DNA from: Hydrogenovibrio crunogenus
GTDB taxonomy: Bacteria; Pseudomonadota; Gammaproteobacteria; Thiomicrospirales; Thiomicrospiraceae
Assembly (NCBI RefSeq): GCF_004786015.1
Contig: NZ_CP032096.1
Coordinates: forward strand, 1,488,001 to 1,552,000
DNA: 64,000 nucleotides
Direction: 5' to 3'
Shown: piece after piece, positions 54,740-63,865 of the stretch
Layout: each line of letters opens with the position of its first letter
How positions within the stretch are numbered: position 1 is the first letter of the stretch
The notes under the pieces: generated by a model
The model's database searches: none
What the model saw: the letters and a program-made list of their open reading frames with translations, nothing else
What the model was told of the DNA's origin: nothing
Translations under genes and position numbers: made by a program

Positions 54740-55540
54740 TTATTTTGCTTGGTTACAGGCATTTATTAGAACTTGATTATTTCCATAAGCCAAAGGTTTG
54801 AAAAAACCTAATTCTGTCTGCCAATTATATAAACACTGTTCATCTAGCGCTTCAAACAACGCAAAACTTTCTACAAGTTCAGTAATATGTGCCAAATTTT
54901 CAGCATGTACATAATAGAAAAATAATACCAATTCAAATTTTGAAAGCTGTGAGTGAAGTAAATTTAAAGCGAACTCTCTGTCTTCAGCTTCAAGGAGTTC
55001 TTTGTTTTGTTTCATTAGAATTAAAATGTTTTTAATTATCTCCAAAAATCTTAACTCCTTACGAACAAGATGTAACTCGAGGTTTATTTTTGTGTGTTCA
55101 GGATCTGCATTTTTTATTTTTGGATTTATATGATTATTTTCATCCGAAAAGGTTATTCCTGCGTTTTTAAACGTATCAAGAAAATAAGATATTGCTTCTA
55201 CACCACTATGTTTTTGCTCACCATAATGAAATGTAAAATCCTCAACAGCATTTTTGTGTAAATTGACTAATTGAAATAAACAAGATTGAAACCTATCTAA
55301 ACGAGAGTTTTTTTGGAGTGCCTCTATTTGTTTTTGTTGTAGAAAAATTGTCTTTAAGAGTACGACAAAAGCCACCCCTGAAAACAAAGCACTTAACATC
55401 CCATAGCTGCCACCTAACTGCGCAGCCTTTTCAACTGAAAAATCATTAATGGGCCATGTTACAAACACAATTGCTATACCAAAAAAAATTATTAGCAACA
55501 CAACAAAAGGGATGAATAACCATAAACTTATATTTTTCAT
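54740..55540 (-). CDS. Putative abortive-infection membrane protein (putAbiC-like)
   Basis: 266 aa from ATG 55540; a TTG five codons upstream would overlap the hsdS stop. Two N-terminal membrane helices (LWLFIPFVVLLIIFFGIAI; GGSYGMLSALFSGVAFVVLL), a short coiled coil (QKQIEALQKN) and a helical cytoplasmic domain with FQSCLFQLVNLHKNAVEDF and LFFYYVHAENL. The layout matches the putative phage abortive infection family PF16872, assigned by memory only. It lies directly after hsdS in the operon. Confidence 0.65.
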   Translation of the reverse strand: MKNISLWLFIPFVVLLIIFFGIAIVFVTWPINDFSVEKAAQLGGSYGMLSALFSGVAFVVLLKTIFLQQKQIEALQKNSRLDRFQSCLFQLVNLHKNAVEDFTFHYGEQKHSGVEAISYFLDTFKNAGITFSDENNHINPKIKNADPEHTKINLELHLVRKELRFLEIIKNILILMKQNKELLEAEDREFALNLLHSQLSKFELVLFFYYVHAENLAHITELVESFALFEALDEQCLYNWQTELGFFKPLAYGNNQVLINACNQAK

Positions 55541-55547
55541 CTGCAAC

Positions 55548-56741
55548 TCACACAAACATCTTCTGCAATAAGCCTTTTTTGAAGGCTTTGGTTTGCTCTA
55601 GGATTGACCAGGCCTGGTTAATTTTTTGGTCGATTTCGGTTAGGAAATTGGCGATTTTTTGTTGTTCTTCAACACACGGAAATAAACCAAATATCTTTTC
55701 AATTTCTTTTTTACTAATCTCTGGGAATGTTGAGCCACTCGCTTTTCTAACAAATAACTTTCGATTTTGGATTATCCAGTAATAAACAAATTCATTATTA
55801 TTCTCTTCATTTACCACTATTGACTGGAAGCCCTGATTAGTTGCACATTCTCGGGTCGAAATTGCTATATCAGCAATAGTTGCTCTGGTCGTTAGAAGCA
55901 AAGTCCCTTTAGGGAGAATTTTTGCCGATGACTTCTTTAACCCCTCATTTGAAATAGAGCGAACACTAAAGCCCATGTATTTTTGTTTGATTTCTGTTGG
56001 TGTAAACCACTGTATATCACCATTCCAATATTCTGCTTTCGTCGTTTCGGGCGTACCGCCTCCTATGATAGCCCCCAACTTAGCTATACTTTTCCTATCC
56101 CACTCAGGATAGTCATTGCCATTGTCGTCTTTAAAGCGGATTTGTTGGCTGAAGACTTGTTGCATGACACCTTTTTTGTAGTCGGTGAGCAGGCGGTGTT
56201 TTTCGGTGAGCTGTTCGATTTTTTTGTCCACCAAACTTAAAAAATCAGCGATTTTTTGTTGTTCTTCCTTGGAAGGGATACATAACTTCAGGTTTTTTAC
56301 AATTTTTGCTGATAAATTACCTTGTCCGCCTTGCAAGTATGTCTTTAATATTCTTGGCTTATTTTTTATGAGCCAGTCTTTTAGGAAAATTTTATTTTCT
56401 TGTGTCCTAATGCATAATACAGCCTGATTTATAGCTCCATTTAGCTTTGAAATAGCCACTTCACCGCTAGTTGCACCATATAGCGCATATAGAAGGTCTC
56501 CAGTTTCTACTAGCTTTGCAGATGAACCATTCAAAGCATCTTCCGTTATGAATTGGTCAACTGAATCGGAACCAATTTTCCCCGAGCCAATAAATGGAAT
56601 ATTACCTTCATATAAATTTTTGTTGGTACTTGTTGGCGTACCTCCTGAAAAAAAGTTTCCTAACTCCCCAACTTGCTTTTTACTCCAAGCCTCAGAAAAC
56701 TCAGAAAATCTAAGTTCAGGCACAATCTTAACTTCACTCAT
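55548..56741 (-). CDS. hsdS: Type I restriction specificity subunit HsdS
   Basis: 397 aa with two target-recognition domains, each starting from the GGTP motif (NFFSGGTPTST and AIIGGGTPETT). They are separated by the central conserved helix IADFLSLVDKKIEQLTEKHR and closed by the C-terminal IANFLTEIDQKINQAWSILE. Sets the bipartite recognition sequence. Its ATG overlaps the hsdM stop by 1 bp. The 3' end carries a CCAGGCCTGG copy and has a decayed duplicate 0.9 kb downstream. Confidence 0.95.
   Translation of the reverse strand: MSEVKIVPELRFSEFSEAWSKKQVGELGNFFSGGTPTSTNKNLYEGNIPFIGSGKIGSDSVDQFITEDALNGSSAKLVETGDLLYALYGATSGEVAISKLNGAINQAVLCIRTQENKIFLKDWLIKNKPRILKTYLQGGQGNLSAKIVKNLKLCIPSKEEQQKIADFLSLVDKKIEQLTEKHRLLTDYKKGVMQQVFSQQIRFKDDNGNDYPEWDRKSIAKLGAIIGGGTPETTKAEYWNGDIQWFTPTEIKQKYMGFSVRSISNEGLKKSSAKILPKGTLLLTTRATIADIAISTRECATNQGFQSIVVNEENNNEFVYYWIIQNRKLFVRKASGSTFPEISKKEIEKIFGLFPCVEEQQKIANFLTEIDQKINQAWSILEQTKAFKKGLLQKMFV
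55608..55617. repeat. CCAGGCCTGG palindrome, copy 8 (in hsdS)
   Basis: Perfect copy near the hsdS 3' end, read as Gln-Ala-Trp. The surrounding ATTGACCAGGCCTGGT is shared with the intergenic copy at ssrA. Confidence 0.9.
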
Positions 56742-58309
56742 TAAAACGGCGCCTCAATTCCAAGCTGTTTACAGTAATCGGCAATCACCGCATCGGTCTG
56801 TTGCATCTCTTTATCAATGACTTTGATTTGTTGCGTCACCGCCGTTAAATCAATCGGCTCTTCTTCCTCGAAGGTATCCACGTATCTTGGAATATTGAGG
56901 TTGTAGTCGTTTTCTTTAATTTCATCGAGTGAGGCGACATAACTGTATTTATCACAGGTTTCTCGGTTGTGATAGGTGGAGACAATTTTCTCGATATGCT
57001 CAGGCTTTAAAGTATTCTGGTTTTTGTTTTTTTCAAACTCATTGGAGGCATCAATAAACAGAATGTCGTCAGGATTAGTCCGGCATTTTTTAAACACCAA
57101 AATACAGGTGGGAATACTGGTGCCATAGAAGATATTGGCAGGTAAACCAATGACCGCATCCAGATAGTTGCGGTCTTCAATCAGGTATTGGCGGATATGG
57201 CCTTCTGCCGCGCCACGAAATAACACGCCATGCGGTAATACCACTGCCATAGTGCCGTTATCGGCCAAGTGGTGAATCATGTGTTGGACAAAGGCAAAAT
57301 CGGCTTTGGTTTTGGGCGCGAGTTTGCCGTATTGTGAAAAACGGTCATCACTTAAAAACAGTGGGTTCGCTGACCAGTGTGCCGAGAACGGTGGGTTGGC
57401 GACAATGGCTTCGAACTGTTGGCCTAGGTGATGCGGGTGCTCCAGCGTATCGTCCTGGCTGATGTCGAACTGCTTGTAGTTCACATCATGCAAAATCATA
57501 TTCATGCGCGCCAAGTTGTAGGTGGTTCGGTTAAGCTCTTGGCCATAAAAATGACCGACTTCTTTGACTTCTTTCGACACCCGTAACAACAATGACCCTG
57601 ACCCGCAGGTTGGATCATACACAGACTTTAAGTAGTTTTTATCGTCGGTGACGAGTTTAGCGAGAATGGTGGAGACGGTTTGCGGGGTATAAAACTCTCC
57701 GGCTTTTTTACCGGCACCGGAGGCAAACTGTCCAATCAAGTATTCATAAGAATCCCCTAACACATCGGCATTGGCGTTTTCCAGCTGAAAATCGACCTTA
57801 TCCAAGTGCAAAAGGATTTTAGACACCAGCTCATTTTTTTGCTTTTCGGTTTTACCCAGCTTGCTAGAGTTAAGATCGAGGTCTTCAAACAATTTATTGA
57901 AGTCGTCCTCGGACTCGGTGCCCATGGTGGATTGTTCAATATTGTTAAGAATGGTTTGAAGCTCACCCAGAATAAAGTTGTCAGTGGATTCGCCCTCAAT
58001 CGCCGCGCCTTTTTTGGCAATGGCTGAGAACAGCTCGGAAGGCTTTAGAGTGTAACCGAGTTTTTCAATCGCTTCATCGGCCACCGCCGCTACGATTTCA
58101 GCGCCTTCTTCAGAATGCTCATCGACTGTGGCGTAATCAAAATCGTCTTCTAGGGTATTGGCGTAAAGGCAAAGTTTTTCAGAGAGGTATTTGTAAAAGA
58201 TAAACCCTAAAATGTAATCCCGAAATTCATCGGCATCCATTTTGCCACGCAAGGCGTTGGCGATATTCCATAATTGTTGTTCGAGTAACTTTTTTTCTTC
58301 TTCTGACAT
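56741..58309 (-). CDS. hsdM: Type I restriction-modification methyltransferase subunit HsdM
   Basis: 522 aa N6-adenine methyltransferase. Helical N-terminal domain (QLWNIANALRGKMDADEFRD), SAM motif VYDPTCGSGSLLLRV near residue 235 and catalytic NPPF in EAIVANPPFSAHW. First gene of the operon. The 5' region is AT-rich and shows no clear promoter by eye. Confidence 0.97.
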   Translation of the reverse strand: MSEEEKKLLEQQLWNIANALRGKMDADEFRDYILGFIFYKYLSEKLCLYANTLEDDFDYATVDEHSEEGAEIVAAVADEAIEKLGYTLKPSELFSAIAKKGAAIEGESTDNFILGELQTILNNIEQSTMGTESEDDFNKLFEDLDLNSSKLGKTEKQKNELVSKILLHLDKVDFQLENANADVLGDSYEYLIGQFASGAGKKAGEFYTPQTVSTILAKLVTDDKNYLKSVYDPTCGSGSLLLRVSKEVKEVGHFYGQELNRTTYNLARMNMILHDVNYKQFDISQDDTLEHPHHLGQQFEAIVANPPFSAHWSANPLFLSDDRFSQYGKLAPKTKADFAFVQHMIHHLADNGTMAVVLPHGVLFRGAAEGHIRQYLIEDRNYLDAVIGLPANIFYGTSIPTCILVFKKCRTNPDDILFIDASNEFEKNKNQNTLKPEHIEKIVSTYHNRETCDKYSYVASLDEIKENDYNLNIPRYVDTFEEEEPIDLTAVTQQIKVIDKEMQQTDAVIADYCKQLGIEAPF

Positions 58310-58677
58310 GTGGCCTTAACCTAAATGGGTTATCTATTGAAATGGCTTTGTATAGTCCATTCGTTCATAAATTTATTTGTTAAGCATTTTAACGGATATT
58401 GAGTGGCAATTGACGATTACTGAAAGGGTTTGGTTTATTTTTTAGCGAATAAGCTTTTAAATTCTAAGGCTGAATTACCATTAAATAGCGTACACAATTT
58501 GTGTTCAACAAGTTGAGCTTTAATTAATTTTTAACATCAACCAAAGTCAACCAAGTTATACGAATAATCACATATTAGAAGAAACTATTGATCTAACTGA
58601 TTCTAATTTTCAATTCTCACTTTATATGGTGGCGACTTCACAGAAAGTCTGAACCCGTAATTAAATGAGGATTTAAA
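58310..58677. promoter_or_regulatory. Divergent intergenic region upstream of hsdM
   Basis: 368 bp without genes between hsdM (minus) and the unknown gene at 58678 (plus); it must hold both promoters. The only structure seen is a short direct repeat, CAACCAAAGTCAACCAAGT, near 58536. The ribosome-binding site of the rightward gene is ATGAGGA. Confidence 0.4.
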
Positions 58678-59220
58678 ATGAGCAAAAAATCTCAAAACTA
58701 CTACACAATTGGTATTTACCTTAATAACCAGCTTTCCGTTTCGATTATGAAAGCTAACGAATTGGTTTTTGCAGGTAAAGTATTCCCAATATATATGGAA
58801 AATCTTAACGATATTTTTAAAGCCAACATTGTCGAAGAAAACGCACGAATATCCGTATGCATACACAATGAAAGCGATATTGCCAATCAATACTCACTGA
58901 TAAAAACTATCGTAAAAACTTTATTGCCAAAAGTTCAGGTGATAAATTCAGATCCGATTCACATACTACACGAGGCATTTTCTGAAATTTCAGAACCCTC
59001 TGGCAATAATTTAAAGGCATTCGAAAAAGACATCATGACGGCATCAAAAAAACTCGATTACACAAATAACAGTGAATTAAATGACTACGAAGTCGCCAAC
59101 TCTTTTTTAACAGCTCGTTATGCTTGGAATCATGTGAAATTAATGGAGGCAAAAAATACTATGGCCCTACCAGAAGACCATAACCTAAGAGAACAGAAAA
59201 AACGTCTTCACAGCAAGTAA
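58678..59220 (+). CDS. Unknown protein, 180 aa
   Basis: ATG preceded by GAGG. The N terminus YYTIGIYLNNQLSVSIMK, the middle SVCIHNESDIANQYSLIKTI and the helix ANSFLTARYAWNHVKL loosely follow the strand/helix order of an RNase H-like (RuvC-type) fold, but the expected acidic residues are not evident (ANSFLTARYAW where DxxDA might stand). I do not recognise the family, and no function is claimed. Confidence 0.6.
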   Translation: MSKKSQNYYTIGIYLNNQLSVSIMKANELVFAGKVFPIYMENLNDIFKANIVEENARISVCIHNESDIANQYSLIKTIVKTLLPKVQVINSDPIHILHEAFSEISEPSGNNLKAFEKDIMTASKKLDYTNNSELNDYEVANSFLTARYAWNHVKLMEAKNTMALPEDHNLREQKKRLHSK

Positions 59221-59303
59221 GTGATGAGAGGTCTAGCTTCTATTCTTAAATATTAAACCAACATTAGCTTGTATAATAAATAATAAAGATGAGGTGATTT
59301 TTT

Positions 59304-59681
59304 ATGTCTATTAAACCTAAAGACTGGGAAGACGATAATAAGGTCTCAGAATTTCAGCATGTGGATGAAACGCTTAATGCTAGTAATGATTTTTTAAAAA
59401 AAGCAATTTATTTTGTAATTGGTTTTTTGGGATATTTATTATTGGCTTATTGGTATAAGTCTCATCCCTTTTTTGGTGTTAATTTGAATCATGTCGTTTA
59501 TGAAGATGAGAATATGCTTCTTTTTATGGGTTTCCCATTTTTGTTTGAGTTAATAATTATTAATGTTTTTGTTTATTTTATTACGGGTGGAGATTACTTA
59601 TTGGATGATAAAAATCAACACAAAATAATGGGCGTTAATAACCCTGCCGATAAGGTGTGGGGGATTGGTGAAGATGATTAG
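59304..59681 (+). CDS. Unknown membrane protein, 125 aa
   Basis: ATG with GATGAGG upstream. Acidic N terminus, then two membrane helices (AIYFVIGFLGYLLLAYWY at about 33-50 and MGFPFLFELIIINVFVYFI at about 75-93) and an acidic cytoplasmic tail ending GIGEDD. Same strand as the gene at 58678, 84 bp behind it. Unknown family. Confidence 0.6.
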   Translation: MSIKPKDWEDDNKVSEFQHVDETLNASNDFLKKAIYFVIGFLGYLLLAYWYKSHPFFGVNLNHVVYEDENMLLFMGFPFLFELIIINVFVYFITGGDYLLDDKNQHKIMGVNNPADKVWGIGEDD

Positions 59682-59733
59682 TTTATAAACAGCGAGAATC
59701 TTAAGTTCTCTGGTCGAGGGCTTTTTTGTCCGA

Positions 59734-59752
59734 TTTCCACATAATGTGGAAA
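59734..59752. terminator. Hairpin after the 125-aa membrane protein gene
   Basis: TTTCCACA pairs with TGTGGAAA around TAA. It is followed by an A run, and a T run lies just upstream on the plus strand. It fits a terminator between convergent genes, more clearly for the minus-strand gene. Confidence 0.5.
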
Positions 59753-59814
59753 AAAACAAAAACCCCCTTGTCTTTTTATTTGAATTCATTTTTTGGCTTC
59801 AGTTTCACCCCCAA

Positions 59815-60285
59815 TTAATGGGTATTGAATGAATAAATCAACACCATAACACATACAATAATTCCACCTGTCGCAACGCGCCTTGGAAAATACTTCAATT
59901 CATTTAAAACGTAGGCTCTCAAGTATATTTTTACTTTACGGGTAACTTCTTTATCTTGCTGTGAGCATCTCCCAAGAACTTTAACCACTTGTTTCCAGTA
60001 TTGGCTTTGTGGGTCGATGACTAATCTATCAATTAAATTTGGAACTGGTGAAAAGCTCCCAAAAAAACGTAACGGAACATAGAAATCAATCATCCAAAAA
60101 ACCAAAATAGATGCGATTGCCGTTGAACTTGAAATGAATCCGACAAAAAGAAGCCCTGCAGCAAACCAGTAAATGATCGGCACAACAAACAAAAGATATA
60201 TCTCAAGTTTAGGAATACTGAGTATATACGCCATTTTCACGATTCTGAACAAATCATCGGTTAGTACAACTTTTTGCATAGTCAC
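59815..60285 (-). CDS. Unknown membrane protein, 156 aa
   Basis: Three or four hydrophobic segments (IYLLFVVPIIYWFAAGLLFV; STAIASILVFWMIDF; a final GGIIVCVMVLIYSF) with a soluble stretch between that is rich in basic residues (KVLGRCSQQDKEVTRKVKIY). No family recognised. Confidence 0.55.
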   Translation of the reverse strand: MTMQKVVLTDDLFRIVKMAYILSIPKLEIYLLFVVPIIYWFAAGLLFVGFISSSTAIASILVFWMIDFYVPLRFFGSFSPVPNLIDRLVIDPQSQYWKQVVKVLGRCSQQDKEVTRKVKIYLRAYVLNELKYFPRRVATGGIIVCVMVLIYSFNTH

Positions 60286-60391
60286 TTACTTCCTAACTTT
60301 TGCTTTCTTTAGATTCTATTCCTGGTTTTCCAATATAAATTCTTTGCCGGTGCAAAAACCACTAAGCCCAACATCGTCCAAACTAAAAGCA

Positions 60392-60781
60392 TCACACGCC
60401 ACCCTCTTCTTTTGATTTATCTCGCAAGTGAACGACCCACCCGACAGCAAAGAGATAGATAACAAAACCAAGAAATGCTAAAGATTGATATCCTGACTTA
60501 GTCGCTTTTGCGCGTTGAATTGCATCAAAAGAATTTTGTGGACATTTTTTTGGAGGGTTGTAAGGTAAATACCCTCCGAACACACCTGGGTTTGGGTAAA
60601 AAAGCTGGCCATGACTGCAAATTTCTCTCTGAACTGAATCGCCATACTCGTTCTCAAAGGCACAACACTGACATTCAAGCTTTCCATTCTTTTCTAATGC
60701 CTCTTGTTTTACTGCCTTTATTAGTGACGAATTTCGTTCTCTCTGTTTGCGTAAACGTTCTGTATCGTTTACATTGAACTG
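60392..60781 (-). pseudogene. HNH-like fragment fused to a membrane tail, no start codon
   Basis: A frame open for 130 codons reads NVNDTERLRKQRERNSSLIK then AVKQEALEKNGKLECQCCAF, resembling the zinc-knuckle start of HNH endonucleases (RxxxLRxxALxxxGxxCxxCGF). It then passes into SGYQSLAFLGFVIYLFAVGW, a membrane helix. No ATG, GTG or TTG lies before the HNH-like part; a GTG at 60583 would start only the tail. Probably a remnant or fusion by decay. Confidence 0.4.
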
Positions 60782-60850
60782 TAAAATAATTTATGTTTAA
60801 ATGAAAAAAGAAAGTAGCAGAGTTTTTAAGGTAAGGATCGTTTTTTCACA

Positions 60851-61222
60851 ATGATACGCCATTTTTACATTTATTTTTTAGCGGCGGTAATTGCTATGCA
60901 GTCAGTGGCCGTGATGGCGGACGTTCATACACTTCATCAACCTGATTCTAATCACCTCTCTTTTGAAGATAAGCAACCAGAAAATAGTCAAACGTTACTG
61001 CAGACCGATAAAGAAAAATTCAACACAAATACTATTAACATATCAGATTGCCACCATTGTTGCCATTGTCATGGCTCAGCACACATGTTCATTAACGGCA
61101 GTCAATCTTCCTTAGTTCATTCACATCTTTATAGTGAAGTAGATATAAGCTCTACGATAGACTATCGTTCACACATTATTCCTACTGACAACCCTCCTCC
61201 GATATATTCATTGTCGTATTAA
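60851..61222 (+). CDS. Cys/His-rich secreted protein leading the Czc operon
   Basis: 123 aa. Signal peptide HFYIYFLAAVIAMQSVAVMA. The mature protein carries the cluster DCHHCCHCHGSAHMF (about 73-87), a plausible Zn/Cd/Co or Cu binding site, and ends in a Pro-rich tail. By position it corresponds to CzcI/DUF2946-type proteins found ahead of czcCBA. Sequence similarity to CzcI cannot be proven here. Confidence 0.65.
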   Translation: MIRHFYIYFLAAVIAMQSVAVMADVHTLHQPDSNHLSFEDKQPENSQTLLQTDKEKFNTNTINISDCHHCCHCHGSAHMFINGSQSSLVHSHLYSEVDISSTIDYRSHIIPTDNPPPIYSLSY

Positions 61223-61237
61223 AAGCAATTAATCCTT

Positions 61238-61272
61238 AGTGGTATAACATCGTTTAAGCGACGTTATACACT
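61238..61272. repeat. Hairpin between the leader gene and czcC
   Basis: AGTGGTATAAC and GTTATACACT are complementary with one bulge around a 14-nt loop. It may be an attenuator, an operator for a metal regulator or a partial terminator. Confidence 0.45.
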
Positions 61273-61310
61273 ATCTTGTACATTGAATATTTAAATTGTG
61301 AGGAAACCTC

Positions 61311-62552
61311 ATGAAGAAATTTTCTATTTCTTATATGATCGGTGTCGTTCTGTATTTTTCTTCGCTCTCTGTATATGCACAATCAACTGATTGGCAATAC
61401 TGGTTGAGCGCTCAAATACAAAAACACCCAGACATGATCGCAGCTAGAGAACAACTACTTGGCAATAACGCCAAAGCAGATGCTATAGAACAACCACTTT
61501 ACAATCCTGAACTGTCTTCAGAACTAGAACGTAATGGAAAACAAAACAACTACCAACTAGGCATTAGACAGACCATTGATTGGTGGGATAGAAGAGAAGT
61601 CAGTCGATTAAAATCAGGGTATATACGAAACGCATCAGAAGCGCTTTACCAGCAGCAAGTTTTACAAGCAACCGCCGAAGCTATGGCTACGTTGGTTGAG
61701 TGGCGTGCCGCTAAAAATGTCGCTGCCATTGCAAAAAAACAATACCAGCAGCTTCAAACTCAACTCGAACTGGTGCAAAAACGACAGCGGCTAGGAGACT
61801 TGGGTAGTATTGATGCTGAACTCACCTTTCTCTCTCTTTCGCAACAATTAGCGCAAGTCGCGGAAGCAAAGGTTGTCTTAAAAAAATCTGAAGCTAAGGC
61901 TCGTGAGCTAATCCCTAGCTGGACACCAAAACTTGGTGGAGTTCCCCAAGATTTCTGGCCATCTTCACTTAGTTCTAACTCTAATCAGGATCTTCTAAAA
62001 CACCCTCGCGTAGCAAGCGCTTATGCCCGTTGGCAGTCGCAAAAAGAAGAAGCTGAGTTGGAACGTCGCACTGCAAAAGCTGACCCTACAGTTGGAGTTA
62101 AGACTGGTCAAGATGGTGGAAAAAACGTTATAGGGTTGACTTTATCCATTCCCCTTAACGTGCGCAATGATTTCAGTGCAGAAACACGTGCCGCTGAACG
62201 CGCAGGTCTTGAAGAAAAAGCTCGCTTTCAAAGCATTTACCGTAAACAGCGTTTCAGCTGGCAAGCTGCTTATTCCGTTTGGAAGAGTTTTGATCAGCAA
62301 TACCAACGCTGGAAAAAACTAGCTCAAGGTCGGGTCGAGAAAAGTGCTGAACTGCTTGAACGACAATGGAATAGTCGGGATTTATCAACAACAGATTATC
62401 TGCTGGCTTTAAATCAACGCGCTGAAAGCCTAATAGCAGGCATTGAACTGGAAAAACAGACGCAACTTGCCCTTCTTGATGCACTTAAGCAATCTGGTCT
62501 TTTATTGCAAGCCAAAAATGCTGAACACCAAATTACAGGAATACGAAAATGA
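61311..62552 (+). CDS. czcC: Outer membrane efflux protein of the CzcC/TolC family
   Basis: 413 aa. Signal peptide (MIGVVLYFSSLSVYAQS), then two long helical hairpin regions (LYNPELSSELERNGKQNNYQ; QLELVQKRQRLGDLGSIDAE) typical of RND outer membrane channels. Forms the exit duct with CzcB and CzcA. Its stop overlaps the czcB start by 4 bp. Confidence 0.9.
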   Translation: MKKFSISYMIGVVLYFSSLSVYAQSTDWQYWLSAQIQKHPDMIAAREQLLGNNAKADAIEQPLYNPELSSELERNGKQNNYQLGIRQTIDWWDRREVSRLKSGYIRNASEALYQQQVLQATAEAMATLVEWRAAKNVAAIAKKQYQQLQTQLELVQKRQRLGDLGSIDAELTFLSLSQQLAQVAEAKVVLKKSEAKARELIPSWTPKLGGVPQDFWPSSLSSNSNQDLLKHPRVASAYARWQSQKEEAELERRTAKADPTVGVKTGQDGGKNVIGLTLSIPLNVRNDFSAETRAAERAGLEEKARFQSIYRKQRFSWQAAYSVWKSFDQQYQRWKKLAQGRVEKSAELLERQWNSRDLSTTDYLLALNQRAESLIAGIELEKQTQLALLDALKQSGLLLQAKNAEHQITGIRK

Positions 62553-63850
62553 ACAAAATATTGCTAGCAATTGCTCTGAGCGTGCTTACTAATCCAGCCT
62601 TCAGTCAAGATAAAGAATCACAAAATGACCATCCTCGTGCACATGATCATGAAACAGAAACCAACTCCAAAGTACATATCGAAAAGAAAGAGAATGCTGA
62701 ACATCCTGAAGAAAGCCACCAAGAGCATGCTACACATGATGCGCACCCGTCAGGTGCTTCACATCTGCATGATGAACATCAAGGGCAATTAGATCGTGGA
62801 CACGATAACGAAAATAATGCGCACGGTAGTCATAAAGATATCAACTCAACGACACTCAAACCTGAGCAAATAAAACTGGCTGATATTCAAGTAGAGCTTC
62901 TTACTGCTCAGCGAGTCAATTATCAACTTTATGCTCCTGGAGAAATTCTATCCAACGACTATACCAGTTACAGCGTATCGCCACGAGTCGCTTCAATCGT
63001 GTTGCGGCGCCATGTTTCTTTGGGGGATCACGTAAAATCTGGACAACGACTCGTTACCTTATTTAGCGAAAGTGTCGCCGAAGAACAGACTAACTACCGT
63101 GTGGCTTGGACTGAATGGCAAAGATTGCAAAAGCTAGGACGCAAAAATGTTGGGGAACAGCGATATATCAGTGCTAAGTCTACCCTAGAAAAGGCCGAAG
63201 CGAAACTGCTATCCTATGGGTTGTCAAAAGCAAATTTACAATCCCTTACTTCTCAGAAGTCCGCTTCATTGGGAGAGTATACCCTTAATGCCGAAATTGA
63301 TGGTGTTGTGCTTAGTGACAAATTCAAGCAAGGGCAGCGGATTGGAGCTGGTCAACCCTTAATTTCTCTTGCTGATGAAAAACAGCTATGGGTCGAAGCT
63401 CAACTACCCGCCAACATGAATTTAAATTTAGAAAAAGGAGCGCAAGCGGAAGTCGTCATTGGCATGATGCATGTGAAAGCTTCAGTTATTCAAGAGTCGC
63501 ACACGATTGATTCGGTTACTCGTACGCGCACTGTGCGACTTTTGGTCAATAATCCAGCGCACCGTTTGCATCCAGGTCAGTTTGCTGAGGTTTATTTTCA
63601 TTTTAGTACACAGCAGCCAGTGCTGGCGGTGCCTGAAACAGCGCTGATGCGTAGTGAAGACGGTGACTGGGTGGTATTTATGGAAGAGCATCCAGGGGAG
63701 TTTAAGCCAGTAGAAGTTCAGTTAGGCCGAGCGTTGGGACCACTTCGTGAAATCATTGGCATTGAGCCCGGGCAACATATTGTCACCCAAGGAGCTTTTT
63801 TTGTTGCGTCTCAGATCGCCAAGGGCGGTTTTGATCCTCATAACCACTAA
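62549..63850 (+). CDS. czcB: Periplasmic adaptor of a heavy-metal RND pump, His-rich
   Basis: 433 aa. Signal peptide, then a His-rich stretch of about 90 residues (AEHPEESHQEHATHDAHPSG and HDEHQGQLDRGHDNENNAHG) that should bind metal in the periplasm. The membrane fusion protein follows with lipoyl/hairpin/barrel parts (SPRVASIVLRRHVSLGDHVK; LNAEIDGVVLSDKFKQGQRI; ALMRSEDGDWVVFMEE). Works with CzcA and CzcC. Confidence 0.92.
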   Translation: MNKILLAIALSVLTNPAFSQDKESQNDHPRAHDHETETNSKVHIEKKENAEHPEESHQEHATHDAHPSGASHLHDEHQGQLDRGHDNENNAHGSHKDINSTTLKPEQIKLADIQVELLTAQRVNYQLYAPGEILSNDYTSYSVSPRVASIVLRRHVSLGDHVKSGQRLVTLFSESVAEEQTNYRVAWTEWQRLQKLGRKNVGEQRYISAKSTLEKAEAKLLSYGLSKANLQSLTSQKSASLGEYTLNAEIDGVVLSDKFKQGQRIGAGQPLISLADEKQLWVEAQLPANMNLNLEKGAQAEVVIGMMHVKASVIQESHTIDSVTRTRTVRLLVNNPAHRLHPGQFAEVYFHFSTQQPVLAVPETALMRSEDGDWVVFMEEHPGEFKPVEVQLGRALGPLREIIGIEPGQHIVTQGAFFVASQIAKGGFDPHNH

Positions 63851-63865
63851 GTATAAGGAACTTCC

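Noticed and set aside
60508-60777. Plus-strand frame of 89 codons
   Set aside because: It overlaps the HNH-like minus-strand frame, lacks a ribosome-binding site and has no recognisable domain.
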